A DNA stretch of 64,000 bases from DATJPR01 sp963752915 (GCA_963752915.1 CAVVZZ010000011.1:310001-374000), one strand, 5' to 3'. Numbered from the stretch's first letter, positions 50,588-60,410 are shown. A program made the numbers and translations. Notes: generated from the sequence alone by a model not told the origin.

Positions 50588-52988
50588 AATGGATAGCATC
50601 GCGCTCACGGTCACTTCGGATCCCCAACGATTGCAGGCTGCCTTGCGGGTAGGGTCAGTAGGAGATTCGATGCTTGCGCTGACAAACCTTCAATGCGGCG
50701 CAAACGTCCAGCATGACACCATTGGCGTCACGCTGAAGAGCACGGGGATGAACGGGGACTCGAAAATGCTTCTTGCGGGGACGTGTACCAGCATGGCGAA
50801 GGGATATCGCTGGCGATTTCTCCCGGAGGGAATTGTATTCCAGGGGACCCAATGGACGATACCCTCTGATAACTCTTTCCTTTTCGGCGGTGGCCACCTC
50901 GTTGCACATGATGTGGTGATTCGAGGCGACGGTCAAAGCCTGTCAGTAAACAGCGAAGACAGCACACTTCTGCAACCGCCTCTGAGACTTACGTTTGCCG
51001 GGTTCAATCTCGCCACACTGTCCCGGATTATTGAGCGCGACAGTGGATTGATTGGGGGAGTACTGAATGGAAACGTTGTGCTCCAACTTCAGGACAAACT
51101 CCTGGCATTTACGTCCGATATCAGCGTCAGCAACTTTGCTCTTGCGAGAAAGGCGGTTGGCGACCTCGCGCTGCGGGCAAGCAACCGGACGGGAAACGTG
51201 TACGATGTGAGCATGAATATCACCGGCAACGACAACGACATTTCCGCGAAAGGACAATATCGGAGCACAATAGGCGGCAGTGAGCTGACGCTGAAGTGTG
51301 ATTTTACCAGAGTCAATCTTGCGAGTATCGAACCTTTGACCTTCGGGGCGATTCGCCGATTGTCGGGAACTGCGAGCGGCGAATTGAACATGACCGGGAC
51401 GTTCACGCACCCTTCGATTACCGGCTCCCTGGAGTTTCACAACACGGCGTTTACCCCGGTGATGCTGGGCTCCTATTTGCGTATCAATGAGGGCCGGATT
51501 AATATCGATCGAACAGGGATTCAATTCAGATCGTTTGACATCGTCGACACTCTTGGGAATACGGCATCATTGACGGGCAATGTCCTCACCAGAGACTTCC
51601 GTGAATTTAAGTATGACGTTCGGGTATCGACCCGGAAATTCCTCCTCATCAATACGCCGGCCAGCCGGGATGCATTGTACTACGGGACGGTGATTCTCGA
51701 CAGCGATATTTCCGTTGAAGGGGATTATGCGCAGCCGATCGTCCGGATGCAGGCACAACTTGACAAAGGAACCGATCTTGCGTTCGTCCTGCCGGAATCG
51801 GAGAGCGAGGTGCAACACCGTTACGGGATCGTGCGTTTCGTCGATGTGAAAAATCCATCAAACCCCATTATGACCCGAAGCTCGTCTGCGTCGGCGAGAA
51901 CGCGCGATACAATCGGAACGGAACACTCATCCCTCGACCTGACGGCAGAAGTTGAGGTGAATAAAGAATCCAGGCTGCGGATTCTCATCGACCCGATTGC
52001 CGGCGATTCACTGGTGATCCGGGGAGAAGCGACGTTCAGTGTCGGCGTGGACGCCAGCGGGAAACTGTCAGTCACAGGGCGATATGAAATCCAGGATGGC
52101 TCTTACCAACTTTCCTTCGGACAGTTCATCAAACGTGAATTCGCGATTGCAAAGGGCAGCAGCCTTACATGGTTTGGATCCGTGACAGAAGCGAACGTCG
52201 ACATTACGGCGATCTACACCGCGAAAACTCCCGTTCTGGATCTGGTTCAGGATCAGCTTGTCGGACTGAGCCAGGAGGAGCAAAACAAATACAAGCAGGC
52301 TCTCCATATTCAAGTCTATCTTACAATTGACGGAAAGCTGCTGGCGCCGAACATCCACTTCCGGCTCGACCTTCCTCCGGACGAGCGCGGTGCCCTGGGA
52401 GGGTCGATCTACGCAAAACTGAACGAAATCAACGGGCAGGAATCTGAGCTGAACAAACAAGTCTTCGCACTTCTCGTGCTGGGAAGATTCATCTCTTCAA
52501 ATCCGCTTGCTTCAGCCACTGACGGAGGGCTGACGGGGTTGGCACGTTCCAGCGTGAGCCAGATCCTCTCCGAACAGCTGAATCGCCTCTCTGAGAAAGC
52601 TATTCCGGGAGTCGGACTCAATGTGGGTGTGGAATCATACCAGGACTATTCAACGGGAACCGCCGAGGGCCGGACACAGTTGCAGCTTGCCCTGACGAAG
52701 CAACTTTTCGATGAACGTCTGAGCGTCCAGGTTGGGGGCAATGCCGATATCGAAGGGCCGCGGAGTCAGCAGAATGCGCTCAACAATTTTGCCGGAGACA
52801 TCAAGGTAGGGTATAAGTTGACGGAAGACGGACGGTGGCTCCTGCAAGTGTTCAGACAAAACACGAACGGCGGCGTCATTGAAGGAGACATTGTCGAGAC
52901 CGGCGTAGGGGTAGTGTTCGCTATTGATTACAACAAACTCTTCGGCTTCGGACTCACACCCGTGGCCGTCAATGCGGAAGAGAAATAG
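50313..52988 (+). CDS. TamB fragment 3 (C-terminal), third frame
   Basis: TamB-like sequence from about 50503 (GIIAGHYDSEKMDL) to the stop at 52988, including the DUF490-type C-terminal domain and 'TQLQLALTKQLFDERLSVQVGG'. The first 60 or so residues of this open frame are out-of-frame filler. Confidence 0.65.
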   Translation: MMGQSSSANCRMPLKTILPVISAFILLLRKNLPAHRPSRSRSCSATPDCSQMYSFPNSTVSAPGIIAGHYDSEKMDLNLTANVGTLAFGGFEMDSIALTVTSDPQRLQAALRVGSVGDSMLALTNLQCGANVQHDTIGVTLKSTGMNGDSKMLLAGTCTSMAKGYRWRFLPEGIVFQGTQWTIPSDNSFLFGGGHLVAHDVVIRGDGQSLSVNSEDSTLLQPPLRLTFAGFNLATLSRIIERDSGLIGGVLNGNVVLQLQDKLLAFTSDISVSNFALARKAVGDLALRASNRTGNVYDVSMNITGNDNDISAKGQYRSTIGGSELTLKCDFTRVNLASIEPLTFGAIRRLSGTASGELNMTGTFTHPSITGSLEFHNTAFTPVMLGSYLRINEGRINIDRTGIQFRSFDIVDTLGNTASLTGNVLTRDFREFKYDVRVSTRKFLLINTPASRDALYYGTVILDSDISVEGDYAQPIVRMQAQLDKGTDLAFVLPESESEVQHRYGIVRFVDVKNPSNPIMTRSSSASARTRDTIGTEHSSLDLTAEVEVNKESRLRILIDPIAGDSLVIRGEATFSVGVDASGKLSVTGRYEIQDGSYQLSFGQFIKREFAIAKGSSLTWFGSVTEANVDITAIYTAKTPVLDLVQDQLVGLSQEEQNKYKQALHIQVYLTIDGKLLAPNIHFRLDLPPDERGALGGSIYAKLNEINGQESELNKQVFALLVLGRFISSNPLASATDGGLTGLARSSVSQILSEQLNRLSEKAIPGVGLNVGVESYQDYSTGTAEGRTQLQLALTKQLFDERLSVQVGGNADIEGPRSQQNALNNFAGDIKVGYKLTEDGRWLLQVFRQNTNGGVIEGDIVETGVGVVFAIDYNKLFGFGLTPVAVNAEEK

Positions 52989-55316
52989 ATGGGACTGCTC
53001 CCCGCAAAAGGGTCTTGGGCAAAGACTGTGCAAGGCTTGCTGTTCGCCGGACTTGCGGTCATTGTGCTGGCCGTTGGTTCCGGATGTTCGAACACGGGAT
53101 ATCTCGCTCAGGGAGAGAAGCTTTACACAGGAGCCGAATTGCATATCGAGAAGAAAGGCCCGATACCGGCGGAAGGCGATCTCGAAAATGAACTGGACAA
53201 ATTGATCGTTCCCGCACCAAATGGGAAACTCCTCGGGCTGGTTCGCGTAAAACTGTGGCTGTATAATATCGGCCTCTTCAAAGAAAGCATGGGCGAGGCT
53301 CCCGTACTGCTTCAGAGCGTCAGTCCCGACCGTATTGCGACGAGGATGCGCACGCTTCTGGAAAACAAAGGATACTTTCAGGCCGATGTGAGCTACAAGG
53401 TGCGAGAAGAGGAGAAAACAGGAAGTGTCGTCTACAACGTCGCGATCAACCCTCCCTATACGATCAACAGCATCACGGTGAAGGGAGACAATTCCCCCGT
53501 CATCAATTCTATCCGGTCGACGATGGCCGAATCGGTTCTCAAAATTGGAGAGCCGTATGATCTGAGCAAGCTTCAAGAAGAGCGTGTGCGGATTGATTCG
53601 GCATTGAAAGAACAAGGAGTGTTTTTCTTTTCACCTGACTTCATCCTGTTTCAAGCAGACAGCTCCCTTGGCGAAAGAAAAATCGATCTCACGCTGATGT
53701 TGCGAAATCGCATCCCGGAAGAAGCGACGCGCAGATACACCATTGGGAACATATACATTTTCTCCGGCTTTGCGCTGAATCGCGATAGCGTCACCATCCC
53801 CGCTGGAGATACCATCCTCGTAGGCGGTTACCACTACATCGATATCGACAAAGCGTTTGATCCGGAAGTCATCATTCGATCTGTCTTCTTTGTGCACGGT
53901 TCCCCCTACACCCGACATGATCATGATCAAACGCTGAACAGACTGATGAACCTCGGGGTGTTCAAATATGTGAGTGTCCGGTTGGTCCGGGCAGATTCGG
54001 CCGGAAATCCTCGCCTCGATGTTCGTATCTATCTCACCCCACTCTTGACGAAGACCATTCGCTTTGAGCTTCAGGGAGTCTCAAAATCGAATGATCTCGT
54101 GGGCCCGGTGTTCGATTCGAGTTTCCGGAACAGGAATCTGCTGCGGGGAGCGGAGTTGTTCAAGCTGACCGTCGAGGCGGGTTTGGAAATCCCCATCCGG
54201 AAGACGATCTCCGGCGGGACGTCGTATGATATTGGCTCTCGTGCCGAGCTTGATTTCCCGAAGTTTCTCATCCCGTTCGACGTAGGAAGCGGCTCAAGTC
54301 TCTTCGTTCCGAAAACTCGCATGGAATTGGGATTTCGATTATTGCATCGTCTGCAGTACTACCAGCTGTTTTCTGTCGATGCCTCCTTCGGGTACATCTG
54401 GAAGGAGACGTTAGACAAGGAGCATTCGTTCAACCCGATCGCCGTCTCGTTTGCTCATCTGACGAAGACGACGCAACAATTCAAGGACCTGTTGGCGACA
54501 AACTCTTTTCTGCGCCAGAGTTTTGAAGAACAATTTACCATCGGTCAGACGTATTCCTTCACGTATACCGATCAGCTTGAGAAGGACCGCAAAAACCATT
54601 TATACTTCAAGGGAAGTGTCGACCTCTCGGGGAACCTCATCCATCTTGTCCAGTCTCTGTTTGGTGTAAAAGGAGGGACGCCGGCGAACCCGTATACGAT
54701 TTTTGGCACTCCGTATTCCGAGTATTCAAGGTTCGATGTGGATGTGCGGCAATATTATAATACCGTCACGCAGACCGCATCGATTGCCACCCGCTTCATT
54801 GCCGGAATAGGAATCGCCCACGGGAATTCATCCACGCTTCCATACGTAAAACAGTTCTATATTGGCGGAAGCAACAGTGTGCGCGCATTTGATGCCCGCG
54901 CGCTCGGCCCGGGTTCGTACAAAACGCCGGACAGTCTGCTTGCGCATTCGTTCCTGGATCAGGCCGGCGATATCAAACTTGAGGCAAATGTTGAGTACAG
55001 ATTTCCCATCATTAGTGTTGTTCACGGTGCGCTGTTTATGGATGCAGGCAACATCTGGTTGAGGAACGATGATCCCAGTCGCCCCGGTGGGACATTCTCC
55101 GGCAAGACGTTCCTCAGTGAGATTGCGGTTGGCACGGGTTTCGGCATCAGGCTTGATTTGTCGTTCTTCATTCTCCGGTTTGATCTTGCGTTTCCCCTGC
55201 GCGTTCCCTCTCAGCCGGAAGGCGAGCGGTGGGTCATCAACAAGATCGACTTCGGGAGCGCCGGATGGCGGAAGGAGAATCTTTTCTTGAATGTCGCGAT
55301 CGGCTACCCGTATTGA
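52989..55316 (+). CDS. tamL: TamL: lipoprotein of the TamA/BamA outer-membrane family
   Basis: 775 residues. Signal peptide with lipobox VGSGC (Cys about 33), then POTRA-like domains (about 110-400, including 'ITVKGDNSPVINSI' and 'LNRLMNLGVFKYVSVRLV') and a C-terminal 16-strand barrel with 'YIGGSNSVRAFDARALGPGSY', 'GDIKLEANVEYRFPI' and a terminal 'NLFLNVAIGYPY'. 'GG..S+RGF'-type loop 6 motif is SNSVRAF. The lipidated variant of TamA is known in Bacteroidota as TamL. It starts right after the tamB stop, forming the inner-to-outer-membrane TAM pair. Confidence 0.88.
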   Translation: MGLLPAKGSWAKTVQGLLFAGLAVIVLAVGSGCSNTGYLAQGEKLYTGAELHIEKKGPIPAEGDLENELDKLIVPAPNGKLLGLVRVKLWLYNIGLFKESMGEAPVLLQSVSPDRIATRMRTLLENKGYFQADVSYKVREEEKTGSVVYNVAINPPYTINSITVKGDNSPVINSIRSTMAESVLKIGEPYDLSKLQEERVRIDSALKEQGVFFFSPDFILFQADSSLGERKIDLTLMLRNRIPEEATRRYTIGNIYIFSGFALNRDSVTIPAGDTILVGGYHYIDIDKAFDPEVIIRSVFFVHGSPYTRHDHDQTLNRLMNLGVFKYVSVRLVRADSAGNPRLDVRIYLTPLLTKTIRFELQGVSKSNDLVGPVFDSSFRNRNLLRGAELFKLTVEAGLEIPIRKTISGGTSYDIGSRAELDFPKFLIPFDVGSGSSLFVPKTRMELGFRLLHRLQYYQLFSVDASFGYIWKETLDKEHSFNPIAVSFAHLTKTTQQFKDLLATNSFLRQSFEEQFTIGQTYSFTYTDQLEKDRKNHLYFKGSVDLSGNLIHLVQSLFGVKGGTPANPYTIFGTPYSEYSRFDVDVRQYYNTVTQTASIATRFIAGIGIAHGNSSTLPYVKQFYIGGSNSVRAFDARALGPGSYKTPDSLLAHSFLDQAGDIKLEANVEYRFPIISVVHGALFMDAGNIWLRNDDPSRPGGTFSGKTFLSEIAVGTGFGIRLDLSFFILRFDLAFPLRVPSQPEGERWVINKIDFGSAGWRKENLFLNVAIGYPY

Positions 55317-55748
55317 TCGTCAGGACGAAACGCATCATCAACGATCACCAGGTATGCGAAATACTAGCAGGGGAGAATGATGGCTGGGGAGATAAATGGC
55401 ACGGGGGAGAGTCGGGGCGAATTGAAGATGGAGAATTGAACATCGAAGATTACCAATTCATGAACAATCCTCGAAATTCAGTCTTCCATCCTCAATCTTC
55501 GTGCACCCACTTGGGGTCGAACCTATTCTTGAGCAGCGATTTGCCACCGAATTGGCAAGAGGGAGAGAAATGCGCTTGCAGACGCTCTAGATGTTCTGGC
55601 GGGGGAAGAACAAGGTTGTCCAAATATGACACACTCTCTGAACAACATACTCAACTGGCGAAGTGCCACGATTGTGAGCATTCGAGACAGGAAGAAATGC
55701 GATTGGTGCGGCGGCTCTGGACCTCCACGCCCATTCCTAACGGAGGAT
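55317..55748. repeat. Intergenic region with word-like purine-rich repeats
   Basis: 432 nt between tamL and the leftward LamG gene. About 55371-55460 iterates GGGGAGA, GGCGAATTGAAG, GATGGAGAATTGAA words; 55462-55500 carries their rough complement (AATTCAGTCTTCCATCCTCAATCTTCG). No gene or known RNA is recognised. Confidence 0.45.
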
Positions 55749-55775
55749 AGAAGGCCAGGATGATCCTGGCCTTCT
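55749..55775. terminator. Palindromic terminator between convergent genes
   Basis: Perfect 12-bp stem AGAAGGCCAGGA/TCCTGGCCTTCT with a TGA loop, between tamL and the LamG gene. T-rich on the right (TTCTGCTTG). Confidence 0.65.
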
Positions 55776-55794
55776 GCTTGCAGCGTGATGCCGA

Positions 55795-58011
55795 TTATTT
55801 CAACAATATCAGCTTGCGCGTTTGTACGAAATCGCCTGCTTCGAATCGATAGAAGTACACACCGCTTGATGACCTCGAACCATCGAACTTCACCTCGTGA
55901 TATCCAGGCGAAACGTCCGTCTTCGCAATTTCAGCCACCTTCTCCCCGATCATACTGTAAATTGTGATTCTCACCGATGAACGTTTCGGCACTCCAAACC
56001 GGATCGTCGTCGAAGGGTTAGAAGGGTTCGGGTAGTTACCGCTAAGGACAAACGTGGTGGGAACGCCAAGGTTCAGATCGCTGACTCCTGTCGCCGGCTC
56101 GAAAGCTGCGGTTTCCAAGATCACACTGTCCATCACTATTGTAGTCGAGGCGACTGTTCCACTGTATGAGCCTTTGCCAACACCGATCCATTGACTGAAT
56201 CTCCATCCCGGGTTAGGGGTCGCAGCTATGCCGACGCTGGAACCACTTTTGAACCAACCGGATGGTGGCCCGACGGAACCTCCATTGCCTGCCGTTGTTG
56301 TCAAATAGTAGGATGTGTCAAACGACACGGTATAGGTCGCATTAGTGTCTGGTGTTGTGATGGAATGCGAGATCGAATCACCGTCGCTCCAATGAATCCA
56401 GTCATGCCTTATTCCAGGCCGAGAGGTCTGGGGTGTCGTCGTTTCAATGGAGTGATTTGATCCGCTTCTCGATACGAATGATTTTTCGCCGGCATATGTC
56501 GAGTCATCAACGATGAAGGTGCATGACTGCGGATCCGATCGGACTGTGAGAAGCACTGTTGATGGCGGCGGAGGGTCCACCGTGAATGTTGGGAGAGATC
56601 CCCACTGGCCCCCTTCAGACAGCACATCGCCGCCGTCCAGCTTAACCCGGGCTGCCGCAACGTGGTAGTAGATGCCCGCAGCGGGCGGTGTCAAAGCAAA
56701 ATTGAACGTGTCTTTTATACCGACAGGCACTGAACGCTCGGCAGACAGCCCAACGAAATCATAGACAGCCTGCTTATCGCGGTCCAGCGTCAAGATACAA
56801 CGTACCGAATCCGGAACACTGCCCGGTTTGTCGGGATTTGTGATTTCGATTGAAACCGAGAGGGGTGTGCCGAAAGGCACACTTCCACTGATAAGATCGT
56901 TGGTGCTGCCGTTGCGGATCGTGATGAGCGAGGTGTAGGGCGCATTCCTCAGGAATGTAACAGAAGTCGTGTCGGATCCGCTCACGCTAATGCCGCCCAG
57001 TCTTCCCCAGTACTCGTTCCCATAAATCTTCGAGGGGTTGGCAGCGACGTAGTTCACCTGAATGGAATATCCGGTGTCGGCCGGAATGCCCGTCAGGTGA
57101 GCAACCCCGACGGAGTCGGCGTCTTGACCTTCGAGGAACTGATTTGACTTGTCGAGAAGTGAGACGTGGACGCTCTTGCCAACGATCCCGTAACCTGGGA
57201 CATTCTGAACCGAGACAGAGACAGTGCCGACTTGATTCGCCGTGATTGCGTCCACCCACTGACCACATATGTCAAGACCCGTTGAAATGCGGGACTCTTG
57301 CCACGCTACGAATGGGTCACCTAGGCTGTTCTTGGACAATGCAATTTGGTCTTGACCGGAAAGACCAACACCAACGGATCTCGCATTATCAGGCCACATC
57401 AAAGCCCCTGTGCTGTCAAGCTTCTGGGCGAAGAGCCTATTCGTCTTCCAGAGGATGATAGTGTTTCCAAGGCGGTCGGTACACATACCGCAGATGACCT
57501 CTGAACGCGAATAGTCGGGGGCGTACGAAGGCACATCCTTGATCCAAGCATACTCCGAGCCCACGATGGAACCACTATTTCTGTTTGGTCCTGAGTCATG
57601 GATAGTTGTTCCAGCACCTTCGTCACATTTCCAGAAACCTATGGTATTGTTGTCGGGAGTTTCATGTGTTGGAGAGAACTCGCCAGTATGTCTTATGGTG
57701 TTTGATAAGTGAACATCGCGGAATGCCCCGTCGAGGCAGGCGATCAAATGAGAACCTATTGCGTTTGCTGTTGGCGGTGCGAATCCGTATTGGCTCCCGA
57801 TGTACCCTCCGTTGACATACATTGTAACGTGCCCACCCGCCAAATCCCAATCCAACTCAAGATGATTCCATTCTCCAATCGTGAGACCGGTTTTCGAGAA
57901 CCCGTAACTCGAGAATGTTGCATATTGATCGCCTGCGTAGGAGCGCATGTTTCGCAATGACAAGTGTGAACAGATCTGAATCCGCCGCGAAAAAGGACCA
58001 AATGAAATCAT
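55795..58011 (-). CDS. C-terminal piece of the split LamG protein
   Basis: Begins in the LamG-like domain (real sequence from about 57990) and runs to the sorting domain. No signal peptide of its own, so it would not be secreted if translated alone. Confidence 0.65.
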   Translation of the reverse strand: MISFGPFSRRIQICSHLSLRNMRSYAGDQYATFSSYGFSKTGLTIGEWNHLELDWDLAGGHVTMYVNGGYIGSQYGFAPPTANAIGSHLIACLDGAFRDVHLSNTIRHTGEFSPTHETPDNNTIGFWKCDEGAGTTIHDSGPNRNSGSIVGSEYAWIKDVPSYAPDYSRSEVICGMCTDRLGNTIILWKTNRLFAQKLDSTGALMWPDNARSVGVGLSGQDQIALSKNSLGDPFVAWQESRISTGLDICGQWVDAITANQVGTVSVSVQNVPGYGIVGKSVHVSLLDKSNQFLEGQDADSVGVAHLTGIPADTGYSIQVNYVAANPSKIYGNEYWGRLGGISVSGSDTTSVTFLRNAPYTSLITIRNGSTNDLISGSVPFGTPLSVSIEITNPDKPGSVPDSVRCILTLDRDKQAVYDFVGLSAERSVPVGIKDTFNFALTPPAAGIYYHVAAARVKLDGGDVLSEGGQWGSLPTFTVDPPPPSTVLLTVRSDPQSCTFIVDDSTYAGEKSFVSRSGSNHSIETTTPQTSRPGIRHDWIHWSDGDSISHSITTPDTNATYTVSFDTSYYLTTTAGNGGSVGPPSGWFKSGSSVGIAATPNPGWRFSQWIGVGKGSYSGTVASTTIVMDSVILETAAFEPATGVSDLNLGVPTTFVLSGNYPNPSNPSTTIRFGVPKRSSVRITIYSMIGEKVAEIAKTDVSPGYHEVKFDGSRSSSGVYFYRFEAGDFVQTRKLILLK

Positions 58012-59431
58012 CCCTGCAGTTGCCTTCCGATCTGCCGAATAACATAGAACGGTGGCTATTCACACTGGAATTCGGTCTGTACCACAGCGATAATGTAATG
58101 TTTCCCGATTCCGGGTTAGAGTTCATGCTCGGGGAATACGGAATAGAAATATTGACCCCGGTAGTATCAGTAAAGTGTGTTTCAATCGAAAAATCAGGAA
58201 TGGGAAGTTGGTCCGCTGAGGTTACCCGTAGCCCGCCACCGGCCCACGAAAGAGAACCCGAGCTCGTAATGCGGGCAGCATAGAGGTCCCCTAGCGTTCC
58301 ATTTCGGAAATCCCGCCACGCGATGACGGCGGAGCCTGCAGGACCGGGCGTTGCGGTGGGTTCATCTTGAATGCCAGCCGCATCGCAGACCAAGAGACCG
58401 TTTTGGCCCCAGTGAAGATTACCACTATAATCAAACCGTTGCGCGAAGATGTCCCGCTCCACATCCCCTGCTACTCCATTGGGAGATGCGCCACCCCACG
58501 TCACGTAGCACCCGCCTTCCCTGTCATCGGCTATCCCATAATCGAAAACGGTGCTCTGGCTCCCATCGATGACCGGCAATTTCCTCCAAAGAAGACTACC
58601 AAGCGAATCTACGTGAGCAATCCAAAGCTGATTGAAGTTGAGAGTACTCGGATAGACACGCTGAAATACATACAGCCAGGAGACATACGCACCCCCCAAA
58701 GAGTCTGACACGATACGTCCGTTGTGGAGGGTAAATGGATGTGATCCACTTCCCACTCCCACTCCCGTCCAAGCAACCACACCGCTACTATCTATGCGCT
58801 CAAGGACAAAAGCGTCTCCCGACGTTGTCGATCTCCATTGATAATCATAGAACAGGACGATTACACCGCCTTTTCCATCAGTAACGATGTCGTTGACTTT
58901 CTTATAGCTAAAGTTGGAGGTGCTACCGGAATTATACGTTCTATGCACCCAGAATATGACTGTTCCGTTGTTTCCCCATTTGAGTTCCCCTTCACAACTG
59001 ATTCTTTGAGCAGAATAGTCGCGCGTATATTCTTCGAAGGTTGGACCGTATGGACCAACAACCGGAGCCAAGGCGTCTGTCTGCCACTCGATTATTGCGC
59101 CCCCAACGCCGTCGGATACAATTCTTGGCAAGAGTTGAATGGTGGTGTCAAGGCAAACCCTCTTCCCACCCTGGTCCCACAGCGCTGCGCCGTGACCGTC
59201 GATTCTCTGCGCATAGATCTTCGAAACACCATCGCGGTTGTCCTGCCAGGCGACGATGAATCCGCCTCGACCATCACTCGCCACTGCTGGAGAAGTTTGG
59301 TCTCCAGACCTGTTGCAGATTGGAATATCGCCGAAATCCAGGACACGATTGGATGTGTGTGTCTTAGGTTGACCGAGGACCGAGTTGGCAATGAGGCTGA
59401 TGATAACATAAATCGGAAGGAGCGTTTTCAT
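57857..59431 (-). CDS. N-terminal piece of the split LamG protein
   Basis: Signal peptide and propeller-like repeats up to the start of the LamG domain; in frame until about 57994, after which the last 45 or so residues are out of frame. Confidence 0.65.
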   Translation of the reverse strand: MKTLLPIYVIISLIANSVLGQPKTHTSNRVLDFGDIPICNRSGDQTSPAVASDGRGGFIVAWQDNRDGVSKIYAQRIDGHGAALWDQGGKRVCLDTTIQLLPRIVSDGVGGAIIEWQTDALAPVVGPYGPTFEEYTRDYSAQRISCEGELKWGNNGTVIFWVHRTYNSGSTSNFSYKKVNDIVTDGKGGVIVLFYDYQWRSTTSGDAFVLERIDSSGVVAWTGVGVGSGSHPFTLHNGRIVSDSLGGAYVSWLYVFQRVYPSTLNFNQLWIAHVDSLGSLLWRKLPVIDGSQSTVFDYGIADDREGGCYVTWGGASPNGVAGDVERDIFAQRFDYSGNLHWGQNGLLVCDAAGIQDEPTATPGPAGSAVIAWRDFRNGTLGDLYAARITSSGSLSWAGGGLRVTSADQLPIPDFSIETHFTDTTGVNISIPYSPSMNSNPESGNITLSLWYRPNSSVNSHRSMLFGRSEGNCRDDFIWSFFAADSDLFTLVIAKHALLRRRSICNILELRVLENRSHDWRMESS

Positions 59432-59550
59432 GGTCGTCTTTCGATGAAATCCCAGTTCAAGCCGTAGACTCCACGTTCTGTTTTTGATTGGAAGCTCATG
59501 CAAAAGAAATGAATGTTCAACACGGAGCGCACGTCTGACCACAAACGATT

Positions 59551-59862
59551 TTAGAGTCTGGGGGAGGAGTAAAGAATCGGAAGAACAGCAGAAATGCTGC
59601 CGATAACAGGTTTCGAGAAATCTAAAGTGAGGTTCTCGAAGATGGCGAGATACAATGAAAGATACTGCGTGATCTCTCCATTGTCAAGAAGCGAGCCTAC
59701 TTCGGCATGTCCGACCTGTAATCTGAATGATAACGGCTCGACTGATCCCGAGCCTTGATTTTTCCGAATGAAAGAGGACTGCGAGGTGGCAGGAATTTTT
59801 GCTTCCGGTCTGATTTGCCGGCTTGGAGTCAATCGAAGAAATCGCCGCTTGCGGGACAGCAA
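59551..59862 (-). CDS. Weak hypothetical open frame
   Basis: 103 codons; basic N-terminus, then a mixed hydrophobic stretch. No ribosome-binding site, family match or operon partner. It could be a remnant of a longer gene. Confidence 0.2.
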   Translation of the reverse strand: MLSRKRRFLRLTPSRQIRPEAKIPATSQSSFIRKNQGSGSVEPLSFRLQVGHAEVGSLLDNGEITQYLSLYLAIFENLTLDFSKPVIGSISAVLPILYSSPRL

Positions 59863-60201
59863 CTACAGAAGTTGCTTCATGACGCCACGCCGCGATGTGT
59901 CCAATCATGGCTTCGGTTATTCTTTGGTCACCGAGGTCTAAACTGTCTAGAAAATGTGGGAGCAGTGAAAGAGAGGATACTGATACATCGTGCCCGGGTT
60001 GAAATGGCTGAGGGAACGTTGAGGAGAGACCCGGGTGTCACAACTGCCAAAAGGGAGGTCATCATTCATGACCCACGAGGACCACAGGTGACGTCACAAA
60101 GCATACAACACTAGTGCTCCTACCTAGAACCCACTGATTCGGAGTCAGGAGAATATCCACTCCAGCTTGTAGAATTCACCAAATCTCTTCCAATCGTCGC
60201 C

Positions 60202-60250
60202 GTCCGACTGTCCATTTTGTCCATACTGTCCAACGGTTGGACAAACTCTG
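60202..60250 (+). repeat. TGTCC-rich repeat with palindrome upstream of the FRG gene
   Basis: Direct repeats CTGTCCATTTTGTCCATACTGTCC, broken here as CTGTCCA, TTGTCCA and CTGTCCA, run into the palindrome TGTCCAAC-G-GTTGGACA. It lies about 160 nt before the FRG start and could be an operator or one of the word-like intergenic repeats. Confidence 0.4.
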
Positions 60251-60410
60251 GTCAAACTCTTGACAGTGGAAAAGGAAAGAGAGACATTCATCCGTTGGAT
60301 GAGTGGCCCTAGCTAGAGGGCCGCGACTCTATTGGTCCGCGCGGGCCTCACACTGGTACTTCTGTTCACCACTTGCTCTTTTCCCACTTACTAAACGTGA
60401 ACGGGCGTTC

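Larger units (their letters stand above)
47995..52988 (+). pseudogene. tamB: tamB-like gene interrupted by two single-base frameshifts
   Basis: Three successive reading frames together make one TamB-like protein of about 1663 residues. N-terminal inner-membrane anchor (about 16-38), long AsmA/TamB-type beta-helical repeats, and a C-terminal DUF490/TamB domain (with 'LSVTGRYEIQDGSYQLSFGQFIKREF' stretch and 'VDITAIY'). Each switch needs removal of one base: near 49759-49766, where dropping one G gives TIRSVEGEVSVEEFNLG, and at the GGGG of 50501-50504, where dropping one G gives DRVSAGIIAGHYDS. TamB spans the periplasm and works with TamA/TamL, whose gene starts 1 nt after the stop. Either a recent pseudogene or a consensus error; both shifts are insertions in G-rich runs. 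Confidence 0.8.
55795..59431 (-). pseudogene. Secreted LamG/propeller-like protein with sorting domain, split by one frameshift
   Basis: About 1211 residues if one extra base in the A5 run at 57990-57994 is removed; reading then continues FIWSF into SRRIQICS without a break. Signal peptide 'LLPIYVIISLIANSVLGQ' after the ATG at 59431. Residues about 25-430 hold repeated 'D..GG.+V.W.D.R.....+YAQRI...G...W' units, as in secreted repeat proteins. About 440-640 is a LamG-like jelly-roll ('ITLSLWYRPNSSV', 'GEWNHLELDWD...VTMYVNG'). A cysteine/glycine-rich 'AGNGGSVGPPSGWFKSGSSVGI' repeat precedes the C-terminal type A sorting domain NYPNPSNPSTTIRFGV to TRKLILLK. Confidence 0.78.
59432..60410. other. 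979-nt region without a convincing gene
   Basis: A leftward open frame at 59551-59862 (103 codons) has a hydrophobic core 'EPLSFRLQVGHAEVGSLLDNGEITQYLSLYLAIFENLTL' but no recognised family. Rightward frames lack features. 60202-60250 holds TGTCC repeats. The region may hold remains of decayed genes at the edge of the FRG/IS segment. Confidence 0.4.

Noticed and set aside
59755..60114. 119-codon plus-strand frame
   Set aside because: No ribosome-binding site, domain or coherent hydrophobic pattern.
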